A stretch of 64,000 bases of DNA from Anderseniella sp963700895 (GTDB taxonomy: Bacteria; Pseudomonadota; Alphaproteobacteria; Rhizobiales; Aestuariivirgaceae). The DNA is taken from assembly GCA_963700895.1 (NCBI GenBank), contig CAVOZI010000004.1, forward strand, positions 186,001 through 250,000, in the 5' to 3' direction. Positions within the stretch are counted from its first letter, which is position 1; the number at the start of each line of letters is the position of its first letter. Under the pieces are notes generated by a model. It was not told the DNA's origin, made no database searches, and worked only from the letters and a program-made list of their open reading frames with translations. Shown in pieces: positions 34,263-43,435 of this stretch. The position numbers were made by a program, and so were the translations under genes.

Positions 34263-34511
34263 CTAGTCCGTCAGCCGCTGGCGCAGCCTGACGCCCGGCC
34301 CGCCACTATCGTCTTCATTTATGAAGACGATACCTGCCTCCTCCAGGGCCCGCTGGAGTTTCCAGATAGTTTCGGCGTGACCCTGAGCTAGGCCACTTTT
34401 TGCTTCTAGTTTCTTCACAGTTGAGATGGCCAACCCCGCCCGATCAGCGAGCATACTCTGGTCCCAGTGGAGGAGCATGCGTGCCGCCTTGATCTGTTCA
34501 GTGAAGATCAT
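34263..34511 (-). CDS. XRE-family helix-turn-helix regulator
   Basis: 82 residues from the ATG at 34511 (MIFTEQIKAARMLLHWDQSM). The five-helix Cro/CI-type fold is clear, with the recognition region LADRAGLAISTVKKLEAKSG, and the tail ALEEAGIVFINEDDSGGPGVRLR is common in short chromosomal XRE regulators. It is divergent from the Gp157-Rad52 genes and is probably their repressor. A longer frame starting at 34547 is less likely. Confidence 0.85.
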   Translation of the reverse strand: MIFTEQIKAARMLLHWDQSMLADRAGLAISTVKKLEAKSGLAQGHAETIWKLQRALEEAGIVFINEDDSGGPGVRLRQRLTD

Positions 34512-34584
34512 GGCAAAATGCACCTTGACGAGGGAAGTTCTGATCATGTACTAAAAGTATATGTTTATAGTCTTGGAGTATGTG
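34512..34584. promoter_or_regulatory. Divergent promoter/operator between XRE regulator and Gp157 gene
   Basis: AT-rich 73-base gap in GC-rich surroundings. It contains TACT-aaa-AGTA (34549-34559), a candidate XRE operator, and TTTATAGTCT (34564-34573), a plausible -10 region for the rightward genes. A GGAG at 34575 serves the ATG at 34585. Confidence 0.45.
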
Positions 34585-35088
34585 ATGTTTATGATGCCTG
34601 AAAGAGAACTTAACCGATTCACCGAGCTGCGTCGCCGGCTGATCGCAGATTATCCAGACATCGATGACGAGACGCTTCTCGATACCCTGGACGGCGCCAC
34701 CTCCCTGAAGGAAGCGGTGGGCGAACTGGTCCGCTCCGCCCTGGATGACGAGGCGCTGGAAGCGGGTCTCAAGGTTCGCATCGAGGAGATGAGGGAACGC
34801 CAGGCGCGCTTCCAGTCCACTGCCCGGTCCAAACGCAGCCTTGCCCTGAAAGTCATGGAGGAGGCCGGGCTGGAAAAGCTGCTCGAGCCAGACTTCACCG
34901 TCTCGGTCCGGACCGCCCCGTGCGCGCTGGAGGTGCTGGACGAGCAGCAGATCCCCGACTGCTACTGGCGGCCGCAACCGCCGAAGCTGGACCGCAAGGC
35001 AGCGCTGGACGCCATCTGCCGTGGTGAAAAGGTTCCCGGCGTGGCGCTGTCCGAGACGCGCGTGACGCTGTCAGTAAGGAGGAAATAG
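34585..35088 (+). CDS. Gp157-like phage protein
   Basis: 167 residues from the ATG at 34585. A helical N-terminal half (ELNRFTELRRRLIADYPDIDDETLLDTLDGATSLKEAVGELV, split here for reading) is followed by a long coiled coil (about 75-115, RIEEMRERQARFQSTARSKR) and a beta-rich end (PDCYWRPQPPKLDRKAAL, then LSETRVTLSVRRK). This is the siphovirus Gp157 layout, a family found in phage recombination modules next to annealing proteins. It is followed five bases later by the Rad52-like gene, so it probably assists that protein. Confidence 0.75.
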   Translation: MFMMPERELNRFTELRRRLIADYPDIDDETLLDTLDGATSLKEAVGELVRSALDDEALEAGLKVRIEEMRERQARFQSTARSKRSLALKVMEEAGLEKLLEPDFTVSVRTAPCALEVLDEQQIPDCYWRPQPPKLDRKAALDAICRGEKVPGVALSETRVTLSVRRK

Positions 35089-35092
35089 AACC

Positions 35093-35992
35093 ATGCCCTT
35101 TCAGGATACCCAGCTCAGGCAATTGCGACGCCGGCCCGCGTCATCCCGCATCAGGGAGCGCGTTTCGGACGGTGTCGTGCTGCACTACCTCGAGGGTCAT
35201 CACGTGATCGACCAGGCCAACCGGATTTTCGGGTTCGATGGCTGGGACCGGGAGACCGTCTACTGCAACTGTGTTGCCTCAAGGCACGTGCAGGGACGGG
35301 TGCAGGTCTCCTACGTTACCCGGGTGCGGATTACCGTCCGCGCCGGAGCGACGCTGGTGTGCCGGGAAGGACTGGGCGCGGGCGAGGCCACCGCCGATAC
35401 CGCCGGACAGGCCCACGACCGTGCCGCCAAGGCCGCCGAAACCGATGCAACAAAACGGGCCCTGTCCACCTTCGGTGCCCCGTTCGGGTTGACCCTCTAT
35501 GCTGCAGGCGGCAGGGAGCGACGGCGCAGCAGCACAGCCGAACCGGTCAGGGCCGGGCAGCCGGAGCCAGCCGATGCAACTGCTTCAGACAGGGCGGACA
35601 TCCGGCAGCCGGTAGACAAGAGCCAGCTGCAGGTCAGTGAACCGAAGCGGCAACGCAACAGGGATCACCTCAAGTTCGTCGCCTCGCTCGGGTGCCTGGT
35701 GTGCGGCCGCCAACCCGCCCATGCCCATCACCTGACCTTCATCCAGCCGCGTGCCCTGCAGCGCAAGGCGTCGGACGAGTATGCGGTGCCGCTGTGTGCC
35801 ATTCACCACGACGAACTGCACCGCCGGGGCAATGAACGCGACTGGTGGCGCGACCGGGGGCTGGATCCCGCTCCGGTGGCGGCCGACCTGTGGGCCGTGA
35901 CGCTTGGACACAAGTCACCTGCCTCGGTGTCGCTCGACCGGTACCTCGACCGCGCCAGGCGGACCTTGCATGAGCGCGACCGGACGGCCTGA
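35093..35992 (+). CDS. Rad52/Rad22-family annealing protein fused to an HNH-type zinc domain
   Basis: 299 residues, AAGGAGG upstream. Residues about 15-145 are a Rad52-like single-strand annealing domain: VLHYLEGHHVIDQANRIFGF, WDRETVYC, YVTRVRITVRAG, then REGLGAGEATADTAGQAHD and KAAETDATKRALSTFG. A polar linker (about 150-185) follows. Residues about 190-260 hold a DUF968/HNH-like domain with CLVC, HAHH, PLCAIHHDELHRRGNERDWW. The annealing part pairs complementary single strands; the C-terminal part may nick or bind DNA. The fusion, outside any visible prophage, is unusual. Confidence 0.82.
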   Translation: MPFQDTQLRQLRRRPASSRIRERVSDGVVLHYLEGHHVIDQANRIFGFDGWDRETVYCNCVASRHVQGRVQVSYVTRVRITVRAGATLVCREGLGAGEATADTAGQAHDRAAKAAETDATKRALSTFGAPFGLTLYAAGGRERRRSSTAEPVRAGQPEPADATASDRADIRQPVDKSQLQVSEPKRQRNRDHLKFVASLGCLVCGRQPAHAHHLTFIQPRALQRKASDEYAVPLCAIHHDELHRRGNERDWWRDRGLDPAPVAADLWAVTLGHKSPASVSLDRYLDRARRTLHERDRTA

Positions 35993-36617
35993 GGCCAGGC
36001 AGGTGTCGTACAGCGCCGCAGGCAGCAGGACCGCAAGGGCGGATTCAGCAGCCGCTGCGCTGGTGCCGGATGACATCGCTCGCCTGTTCGGACCACCGCC
36101 GCTGTTGTCCGGCGAATCAGCTGAACGCTACGATGCCATGTTCGCCAGCTTCGTCGTGGAGTTCGAACCGGACGGTGTCATCGAGTGGCTGCTGCTGCGC
36201 GACGTGCACGACCTCACCTGGGAACTGCAGCGGGTCAGGGGGCTCATTGCCAGCCTTATCGACTCCTGCCGCGGCGAGGCCCTGGCCAGTGACATTGATC
36301 TGCTGTGTGACGGTGATCCGGAATTCCGCGAGCAGTTGCGGGATGCTGCCATGCGGGCCTGGTCGCTGGAAGCCGCCGGCAAGGCAGACCTCGTCAACCG
36401 GTCGCGCGGCCTGCTGCACGACTGCCACATCACGCTGCAGACCATGCGGGCCCGGGCCGTGAAGCACGCCATCCACGAGATCAGCCAGCTTGAAAGGATC
36501 TGTGCCTCGCTGGAGCGCCGGCGGGGCAAGGCCCTCAACGAATTCCACGCCTACCGGGTGCAGCTGAGGCATCTCGCCCGCCTGTCCGCGTCGAAGCTCA
36601 GGCTTGCAGGGTCATGA
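35970..36617 (+). CDS. Hypothetical protein of the recombination cassette
   Basis: 215 residues from the ATG at 35970, overlapping the end of the Rad52-HNH gene by 23 bases. A disordered N-terminus leads into an acidic helical core (DDIARLFGPPPLLSGESAER, VIEWLLLRDVHDLTWELQRV) and a basic coiled-coil end (ERICASLERRRGKALNEFHAY). The PPPLL-GE and RDVHDLTWE-type blocks recall a hypothetical family common in alphaproteobacteria; no function is known to me. The overlap implies coupled expression with Rad52. Confidence 0.6.
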   Translation: MSATGRPEARQVSYSAAGSRTARADSAAAALVPDDIARLFGPPPLLSGESAERYDAMFASFVVEFEPDGVIEWLLLRDVHDLTWELQRVRGLIASLIDSCRGEALASDIDLLCDGDPEFREQLRDAAMRAWSLEAAGKADLVNRSRGLLHDCHITLQTMRARAVKHAIHEISQLERICASLERRRGKALNEFHAYRVQLRHLARLSASKLRLAGS

Positions 36618-36838
36618 TGGAAGGTCCGGCGCTGCACCAGTTGTCCGGGGATCGCGGGGAAAAACTGGTCAATCAGCTTCTCCGCCTGCAGTCAGACATC
36701 GCCGCCATCCGTGTACGGCGGTCCGCCTGCCTTGACCTGACAGGGCCGGACATCGATCGCTATGCCAGGCTGGAACGTGCCGAGAAGGCGAGGCTGGCCC
36801 GGCGCAGCCAGCTGTTGCGCGGGCTGCTGGAATCCTGA
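36614..36838 (+). CDS. Small helical hypothetical protein
   Basis: 74 residues; the ATG overlaps the stop of the preceding gene by four bases, so it belongs to the same operon. Nearly all alpha-helical and charged (LVNQLLRLQSDIAAIRVRR, RYARLERAEKARLARRSQLL), likely a coiled coil. No family was recognised. It closes the cassette; a 246-base gap precedes the polysaccharide locus. Confidence 0.5.
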   Translation: MMEGPALHQLSGDRGEKLVNQLLRLQSDIAAIRVRRSACLDLTGPDIDRYARLERAEKARLARRSQLLRGLLES

Positions 36839-37084
36839 CATCATCTTCGGGGTCATTCACTGGCGGGGCATGAGGGGCGCGCCCGCCACAGGGACGTCTG
36901 GATGTCGAGCCGACTGGCCGGCATTGTCACCTTCTGTTAACCTTGTCTAAATGGCAGCAAGCTTAAAATCGCCCGATTGATGTGTGTTGGTGCAGGCCGA
37001 TCGACCGGCCAATTGAATTCGCCGGGCCGGGCGGTGCAGACGGCTGGCAGGATGAACGTGCGGGTTGCCTGATCTGGGGGTCAT

Positions 37085-37696
37085 ATGAACTGGCTGATCA
37101 AATGGGTGTTTGCCGTGTGCCTGCTGAGCGTTGTGGCGGGCTGCAGCGGCATGGGCGGCAGTCTCGGTTCATCCGGTGGCCCGGCGCCGGCCAACTACAG
37201 CACCTCGGCCCCTGCGACGGCGACCACGGGCAGTATCGATGCCTACCGGCTGGGTGCCGGCGACAAGATCAGCGTCAACGTGTTTGGCGAAGATGACCTG
37301 TCCGGCGAGTTCCTGGTCGGCGATGACGGCCGGGTCGACATGCCGCTGATCGGTGCGGTGCAGGCGCAGGGCCAGTCGGTGACGGAGTTCCAGAATGCCG
37401 TCGTGGCACGCTATTCCGCCGGTTATCTCAAGGACCCGAAGGTGTCGGTATCGGTGCTCAATTACCGGCCGTTCTTCATCCAGGGCGAAGTGGGCAAGGG
37501 CGGGGAGTATCCCTATAAGGCCGGCCTGACCGTGCAGGACGCGGTGGCCATCGCGGGCGGCTATACCTACCGGGCCAACACCGACAAGGCATTCATCCGG
37601 CGGGCCGGGCAGGACCGGGAAGTGGAGGTGTCGCTGGGCCAGCGGGTGGCACTCAACCCCGGCGATATTGTGCGGATCCCCGAGCGCTTCTTCTGA
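37085..37696 (+). CDS. Polysaccharide export lipoprotein (Wza-like)
   Basis: 203 residues. A lipobox ends the signal peptide (CLLSVVAGC, Cys20), a Ser/Thr/Pro-rich linker follows, then the Poly_export domain (DAYRLGAGDKISVNVFGED, GRVDMPLIGAVQAQGQSV) and one SLBB-type segment (GEVGKGGEYPYKAGLTVQDA). It should form the outer-membrane export channel for the polymer made by the following genes. A GGGGGT precedes the ATG. It is shorter than E. coli Wza, as usual for GumB-type proteins. Confidence 0.92.
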   Translation: MNWLIKWVFAVCLLSVVAGCSGMGGSLGSSGGPAPANYSTSAPATATTGSIDAYRLGAGDKISVNVFGEDDLSGEFLVGDDGRVDMPLIGAVQAQGQSVTEFQNAVVARYSAGYLKDPKVSVSVLNYRPFFIQGEVGKGGEYPYKAGLTVQDAVAIAGGYTYRANTDKAFIRRAGQDREVEVSLGQRVALNPGDIVRIPERFF

Positions 37697-38042
37697 GTGC
37701 CGGCCTCCGGCAATCTTGCGGCTGAGGGCAGCTGAACCGGTTCGGCTTGCGCCAGCACAGCCACCTGGCCTCGCGCGCCATTCAGGCCTGACACCCATCA
37801 CCACCTGCCAACGCCACGCATCCCGCTGACAGGACGCGATGGATCCCCCTCGCGCTGCAACAAGGTCCTGTTATCTGCTGTGATCTCGTTGACCCGGAGG
37901 AACCCCTGCCGACAGCCCGATTGAGTTGCCAGCCTGTGAGTCCACAACTGAATTGACCACCCAACGTGCGGCGTCAACGTCTGGCACACCCCTTGCTGAT
38001 CGTCGAGGAACTCGTTCCTTCAGCAACCAGAGGTGCTTCTTG
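37697..38042. other. Intergenic region without a supported gene
   Basis: 346 bases after the Wza-like gene. An open frame runs through the end of it into the next locus, but its first part lacks coding character and a ribosome binding site. No hairpin terminator or repeat was seen. Confidence 0.5.
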
Positions 38043-38745
38043 TTGGCACAATCAAGCGTTCAGGATCTTGAGGCAGCCGGTGAAGGCTCGCCGAGGGCAG
38101 CGACCGGATTCCGGGCGTTCAGCCGGCAGGCCTGGCCATCCGCTATCAGGTTCGCCCTGGCGCTGGGTGTTGCCGTGACACTTGCCGCGCCTGTGCAGGC
38201 CGGCGGTGCAACCTCGCATCCCGAGATCTATCGCAAGCTGGTCAACCTGTGCGTCAAGCTGGAAAACAAGCCGCGCGCCGTCTGCTCGGCCCGGGTGCGG
38301 CGCAACATGGCCCACATGAAGGCACCTTTGAGCCATGGCTTCTGGTGGGCCGGCAGTGCCGGGGGGATCACCGTCACTTGCCGTGCGCATGGCAGAACAG
38401 ATGAACCGGCAGGGCAACACCGCGGTGTTCGGACGCTCGTGTACGTCGGCGTGCGCGATCATCTGGCAGCTTGCACGGCGCAAGTGCCTGGTCTATGGCG
38501 GCCAGGTTGCGCTGCGGCAGCACCGCAAGAATGGCAGCGGCGAGACCGTCAACCACACGAGCCACGACCCGAACTACTGGAAGCGGATCACCCGTGGCAA
38601 GACACAGCCGTCCGCGGACTTCGTTCACTACCAGGGCACGGCACCGAAATGCCCGCAAGGCGTGGCTATTGCCGGCTACGGCCAGGGATCCGTGACGGGT
38701 CAGCGCACCAGCAGTGTTCCGTCGCTATACCAGCCGACCTACTGA
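38043..38745 (+). CDS. Secreted ClpP/crotonase-fold protease-like protein, one frameshift
   Basis: Two frames join at the G-run 38361-38366; with one G less the protein reads continuously through AGGSPSLAVRMAEQMNRQG. A signal peptide (FALALGVAVTLAAPVQAGG) is followed by a SDH/ClpP-like core: GS-AVRMAEQM helix, TAVFGRSCTSACAIIW (the SAC stretch takes the place of the nucleophile elbow) and ALRQHRKNG. This pattern is seen in periplasmic ClpP-class proteins of alphaproteobacteria. The start is uncertain (no ATG; TTG at 38043 is a candidate). The role beside the polysaccharide genes is unknown. Confidence 0.5.
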
Positions 38746-39329
38746 CAACAGTACATCTGTCCCTTCGGCCAGGACCTGGTTTCCCGGGGAGCGCGTGACG
38801 CCGCTTGCCCGGGCGGGGCCCGTGGTCCGCATTGAAGACAGCGGTGACGCCCGACCTTGCGCCGGTCACAGGTTTCAGATCAAGGTCTGTGGCGTGCCTG
38901 TACTGCCGCCATGATGCCCTCCGGCTGCCGGATCGGCATCCCGGTACCGGTGCCTTGCGCCGCGCCATGAACTTTCCAGCTTGATGTGGTCTCCTGGCCC
39001 GGTTGCGCGCTGGCTGGGCCCATCCAGCCTGCCGCGGTGGCGGATGATCCGCTTTGATGCGCCGTATTAGGACAATATTTACGGTAATCGCAGTCTGATC
39101 GGCGGAACATCATAAAGGCGTGCGAATTCGTCGAAATGATAGTAAAACTGAAGGGTATGCTTAATTATCTTGACGGTTGCGGGCAGGAGAGCATGGACTG
39201 TCGCGGTAGCTTGCCCCTGCGCCTTGCAGGTACAAGCGCGGGGCGGGCCGGCAACAGACCACGTCAGTATCTTGCGAACCGTGTCGTGTTTGGGCATATG
39301 ATCAGAACTCGAGCCTTGGGGGATCCAGG
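38746..39329. other. Long intergenic region upstream of the barrel/GumC genes
   Basis: 584 bases. The stretch at about 39061-39190 is markedly more AT-rich than its surroundings (TTAGGACAATATTTACGGTAAT) and is a likely promoter region for the downstream genes. Small frames on both strands here do not look like proteins. No repeat or strong hairpin was seen. Confidence 0.5.
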
Positions 39330-39752
39330 TTGAGACAACTACTTCTGACAGTGGCGCTGCTGGGATTGGGCGCAGCGGCAGCGCAGGCGCAATCTGCTGA
39401 TGATGTGGTGCAGGTGGTCACGACCGACCCTGGCAACGTGGCCGAGGCTGTCGCCGGGTTCTGCCGGCAGTCCGATGAGGCCGAACGCGAGGTGCAGATC
39501 GGTGTCGGCGCGGCCTTCGCCCAGTCGTACCTGTATTTCGTCAGCGTCGGTGACCAGCCAAGCGCCGGGCTGATTGCGCAGATCGCCTGTACCTGCGAGC
39601 AGACTCCGGGCGACATTCTCAGTTCCTACCTGGCCACGCTGGGGGAAGCCGAGGACCAGGCCTGTTCTTCGACGTGGTCGGCGGACCGGTCGGTGTCGTT
39701 GCCCAGCGTGTTCCTGTCGTCGGCCGGCGGCGTCCCGCCCAGTCCGAATTGA
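39330..39752 (+). CDS. Hypothetical secreted protein of the polysaccharide locus
   Basis: 140 residues from a TTG start at 39330. A signal peptide (LLLTVALLGLGAAAAQAQS) precedes a small mature domain with three cysteines (GFCRQSDEAE, IACTCEQTPGDILSSYL) and a Ser/Pro-rich end. Small proteins of this kind are found beside barrel and GumC genes in alphaproteobacterial exopolysaccharide loci, but I know of no function. Confidence 0.6.
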   Translation: MRQLLLTVALLGLGAAAAQAQSADDVVQVVTTDPGNVAEAVAGFCRQSDEAEREVQIGVGAAFAQSYLYFVSVGDQPSAGLIAQIACTCEQTPGDILSSYLATLGEAEDQACSSTWSADRSVSLPSVFLSSAGGVPPSPN

Positions 39753-39811
39753 TGATGTGTTGACCGGACCTGCGGGTCCCGGAGTTGAACGGTTTCGAGG
39801 GGCCACACGAT

Positions 39812-41103
39812 TTGAAGTTCATCACCCACAGGGTTGCGACGACGGCTGCAGCGGTCTGGCTGCTGTCAGGGACGGCGCAGGCGGACGCGAACGCGTTTGG
39901 GTGGAGTTACTGGCCGGATCGCGGTCCGGATACCACGCTGTCCCGCATCGTGGCCGGCGAGATGCCGACGGTCCGGGACCGCTACGAGGGCACCGGATAC
40001 CGGGCCGGGCAGTTCTGGATCCTGCCGACGCTCGAACTGGGCGTGCTCTACGACAGCAACGTCTTCGGCCAGTCATCCGGCGCCAGCGACGATGACGGTC
40101 TTCTACGTGACCCCCAATGTGGCGGTGAAATCGGATTTCGGCCGCCATGAGCTGAACGTCGATTTCCGCGCCAATCACTACGAGTACTGTCGATTTCGGC
40201 TCGCAGAGCCGCACCGACTTCAACGGCTCCATGGACGGTGAAGTCGAGGTCCTGCATGACCTGCGTGTGCGCGGTGGCATGCGTGGCGGGCTGTTCCAGC
40301 AGACGCTGGGTGATCTCGAGTATCCCAGGTGGCGGCGGCATCACTGCACCGGGCGACTACTGGAGGTATGGCGTCTGGGCAGAGGTCGAGAAAGCAGTTC
40401 AACTAGGTCGTGTCTTGCCGCGCGCCTCGGCTATGACTTGCAGACCTATGACCCGGTACAGGGCGTCGACCAGAGCTTCAAGGACGGAGACCGGGTGACC
40501 GCCGGTGGCCGGGCGGGCTGGTACGTCTCGCCGCAGCGCCCGGGTGTTCGGCGACTTCGAATACAACTGGCGTGATTACGATGGCACGGTGATCCCCGAT
40601 TCCGACGGCTGGCGGGCGCTGGCCGGGGTGGAGATGGAAATCACCCAGCTGGTCGCCGGCGAGATCTCGGTCGGCTACATGGAGCAGACCTATGACCAGT
40701 TCATCGGCCCCGTCGACCACCACGTCGGGCTGGACCTACCACGCCGGCCTGGTCTGGAACCCGACACCACTGATGACCGTCAATCTGGATGCGGACCGCA
40801 CCATCGAGGACAGCACGCTGGACACTGAAGGCCGCATCCAGGATGCCGTCGAAGCTCAGCCTCGACTACGAGATCAGGCGCGACCTGTTGTTCTCGCCGT
40901 GGGTCGGGTTCGCCATCAACGATTACGAGACCCAGCCGATCGATGACTAGCGCTACGACATCGGCGCAACGCTCGATTACAAGATGAACCGGTTCCTTTC
41001 GCTCGGGGTCCGTTACCTGTATACCTACAATGACGTGGATGCGGTCGGTGTCAGCGACTGGGATCGTCACCTTGTAGGCATCTATGCTAAAGCGCGCTTC
41101 TGA
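39812..41103 (+). pseudogene. Outer-membrane beta-barrel protein, broken by several frameshifts
   Basis: From a TTG at 39812 with a signal peptide (FITHRVATTAAAVWLLSGTAQA). Coding segments in successive frames read as one porin-like barrel: QFWILPTLELGVLYDSNVFG, YVTPNVAVKSDFGRHELNVD, MDGEVEVLHDLRVRGGMRGG, VFGDFEYNWRDYDGTVIPDS, TYHAGLVWNPTPLMTVNLDA and the last strand DRHLVGIYAKARF ending in Phe. It resembles the BBP2-type barrels placed next to GumC in exopolysaccharide loci. Frame changes occur near 40085, 40190, 40540, 40730 and 40850, and an in-frame TAG lies at 40948-40950. Alternating strands stay conserved, so sequence error is likely. Confidence 0.68.
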
Positions 41104-41159
41104 CATAGCGACTGAACCACGCCGGGAAGGCTATCCGGGACCGTTCCCGGCACCAGCCC

Positions 41160-42707
41160 GGTCTTGGTGGTGACGGAATTGATTTCAGGGAGCTTTTCCG
41201 AATTGCCCGACGACGCGGTCCGATGGTGGTTGTGCTGGGATTGCTGGCGGCCTTGCTCGGGGCTGTCTATGCGCTGCAGCTGACCCCCGTCTATACCGCT
41301 CGGCGACGCTGCTGATCGATACCCAGCAGCAGAACGTCATTGATGCGGAAGCCGTGGTGCAGGGGCTGTCCGGCAACTGACGCGGCGATCTGGAAAGCGA
41401 GACTCGAGCTGATCCGCTCTTACGACGTGCCAAAGCGCGTCGTGGAGAAACTGAAGCTTGACGAGCAGGCCCGAGGTCGCCCCAGCCAGCCGTCGCTGCT
41501 CCGGCAGCTGATCAACCTGGTGCTGGCCCGCGAGCCGGTACCGCGCCGGAGCTGGAAGAGGACAAGACTGACCAGGTGATTCGGGGCGTGTCAGCGCGGC
41601 GTCGGCGTGGAACGCCGCGGCTGGACCTATGTCGATCGATATCACGTACACCGATCGACGAACCCGGCCCTTGCCGCCCAGATCGCCAATGCCTTTGCCG
41701 ATGAATACCTGGTCGACCAGCTGGAATCCCGCTACGAGGCGACCCGGCGGGCCAATGACTGGCTGAACGAGCGGCTCGGTGACCTGCGCGAACAAGGTGC
41801 GCGACTCCGAACGCGCCGTCGAGCTGTTCAAGACGCAGAACAACATCGTCGAAACGGCCGGCACGACGCTCAGCGACCAGCAGGTTGCCAAGCTGCAACG
41901 AGCAGCTGATCCTGGCCCGGGCAGAGACGGCCCAGGCGCAGGCGAAGTACGAGCAGATCCAGGCGGTGCGAAAGCGCGGCGGCGACGTCACGGCGTTTGC
42001 CGATGCGATGCAGTCCGGCGCATTGGCCACGCCTCAAGGCAAAGGCTTCGGAGATCCGCCGGGAACTGGCCAATCTCACCGCCCGCTACGGTGACCGGCA
42101 CCCGTCGGTGGTCTCTGCCCGGGCGCAGCTGGCCGACGTCAACCGCTCGATCGGCGCCGAGGCGCAGCGCATCCTGGCGTCGGCGGAGAACGAGTTGCGG
42201 GTGGCGCGCAGCCGTGAGAGTCGATCGAGCACAGCCTTAGCGAGATGAAGGGCACCGCCACCACAGATCAGCCAGGCCGAGATCACGCTGCGGGAACTGG
42301 AGCGCGAAGCGGCCGCCAACAAGACGCTGTTTGAAATCCTTCCTGTCCCGCTTCAAGCAGACCAGCGAGCAGGAAAAGCTGCAACACCAGCAATTCCCGC
42401 GTTATCGAACAGGCGTCTGTCCCGACCTCGCCGAGCGCGCCCGAACAAGAAGACCATCGTGCTGCTTGCGGCCATGCTGGGGCTTGGTCTGGGGGCCGGC
42501 ATCGCCTTCCTGCTGGAGCAGCTCGATTCCGGCTACCGCACCTCTGCCCAGGTGGAGAAACAACTCGGCGTGCCGGTGCTGGCCAGCGTGCCACGGGCCG
42601 ATGCCGAGCTGGTGTCCGGGCTGGGCCGCATGGTGCGCCGGTTCAATCCGTTCAGCCGGCTTGCCGGCCTGTTTGCGCGCGGCGAGGCAAGTCCGAACGC
42701 CGGATGA
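41160..42707 (+). pseudogene. Chain-length determinant / GumC-like protein, broken by many frameshifts
   Basis: The start is unclear. Read across frames: an N-terminal basic stretch and helix (FRELFRIARRRG, VVVLGLLAALLGAVYALQL), the Wzz motif region (VYTASATLLIDTQQQNVIDA), a long coiled coil (NDWLNERLGDLREQ, VRDSERAVELFKTQNNIVET, NEQLILARAETAQAQAKYEQ) and a C-terminal helix (LAAMLGLGLGAGIAFLLEQL) followed by GYRTSAQVEKQLGVPVLASV. This is a GumC/ExoP polysaccharide co-polymerase without kinase domain. At least eight single-base shifts are needed. Its stop overlaps the kinase start (ATGA). Confidence 0.75.
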
Positions 42708-43435
42708 GCCGGGACGATCGGATCGCCATGAGCCGCATGGTGGTCAAGAAACCGCTGTCCACCTTCACCGAGGCGATCCGGGCCCTGCGCATGGGCATCA
42801 GGTTTGCCGACGTCGATCGGCCGCAGAAGGTGATCCTGGTGACCTCGGCGCTGCCAGGCGAAGGCAAGTCGACGATTGCCTCCAACCTCGCCCAGCTCGC
42901 CGCAGCTTCGGGCGAACGCGTGCTGCTGATCGATCTTGACCTGCGCCATCCGGTTATCACCTCGCTCTATGCACCCGACGCCAGCGCCGGCGCGGTCGAG
43001 CTGTTGCTGGGCGAGGCAGATCTGAAGACCGTCATCATCAGGGACCAGGCCAGTGGCCTGCATATCATCCCGTCGCCACGGCGGCGTGACCTGACCCACA
43101 CCGCCGAACTGCTGGGATCGCAGCGGCTGAAGGACCTTCTGGCCCACCTTTCCGACTATTACGACCTGATCGTGGTCGATACCTCGCCGCTGCTGCCGGT
43201 GACCGATGGGCGGCAACTGATTGACAGTGTCGACGCGCTGGCGCTGGTGGTACGCTGGGAAAAGACCGCCCGCGAGGCGGTCGAGACCGCGCTCAAGCAG
43301 TCGCCGGGGTCCATGGACAAGCTGACCGGCGTGGTCCTCAACGACGTCATCGCCTCCAAGGCCCGCTACTACGACTATTACAAGTCCGGCTACTACGCCA
43401 GGAAGTACCCGCACTACTATGGCGGCGCCAGCTAG
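42704..43435 (+). CDS. Bacterial tyrosine kinase (CpsD/CapB family)
   Basis: 243 residues, cytoplasmic partner of the GumC-like protein. Walker A is SALPGEGKSTIASNLAQL, Walker A' VLLIDLDLRHPV, Walker B LIVVDTSPLLPV. The C-terminal tail is a tyrosine cluster (YYDYYKSGYYARKYPHYYGG) that is the expected autophosphorylation site. The kinase cycles phosphorylation to control polymer length and export. Intact frame, overlapping both neighbours slightly. Confidence 0.93.
   Translation: MSRDDRIAMSRMVVKKPLSTFTEAIRALRMGIRFADVDRPQKVILVTSALPGEGKSTIASNLAQLAAASGERVLLIDLDLRHPVITSLYAPDASAGAVELLLGEADLKTVIIRDQASGLHIIPSPRRRDLTHTAELLGSQRLKDLLAHLSDYYDLIVVDTSPLLPVTDGRQLIDSVDALALVVRWEKTAREAVETALKQSPGSMDKLTGVVLNDVIASKARYYDYYKSGYYARKYPHYYGGAS

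Noticed and set aside
34263..36838. Prophage call for the XRE-Gp157-Rad52 segment
   Set aside because: No integrase, attachment repeats, packaging, structural or lysis genes on either side; annotated as a cassette instead.
37926..38042. N-terminal extension of the ClpP-like gene
   Set aside because: Translated sequence before about 38043 has no coding character and would put the signal peptide in the middle of the protein.
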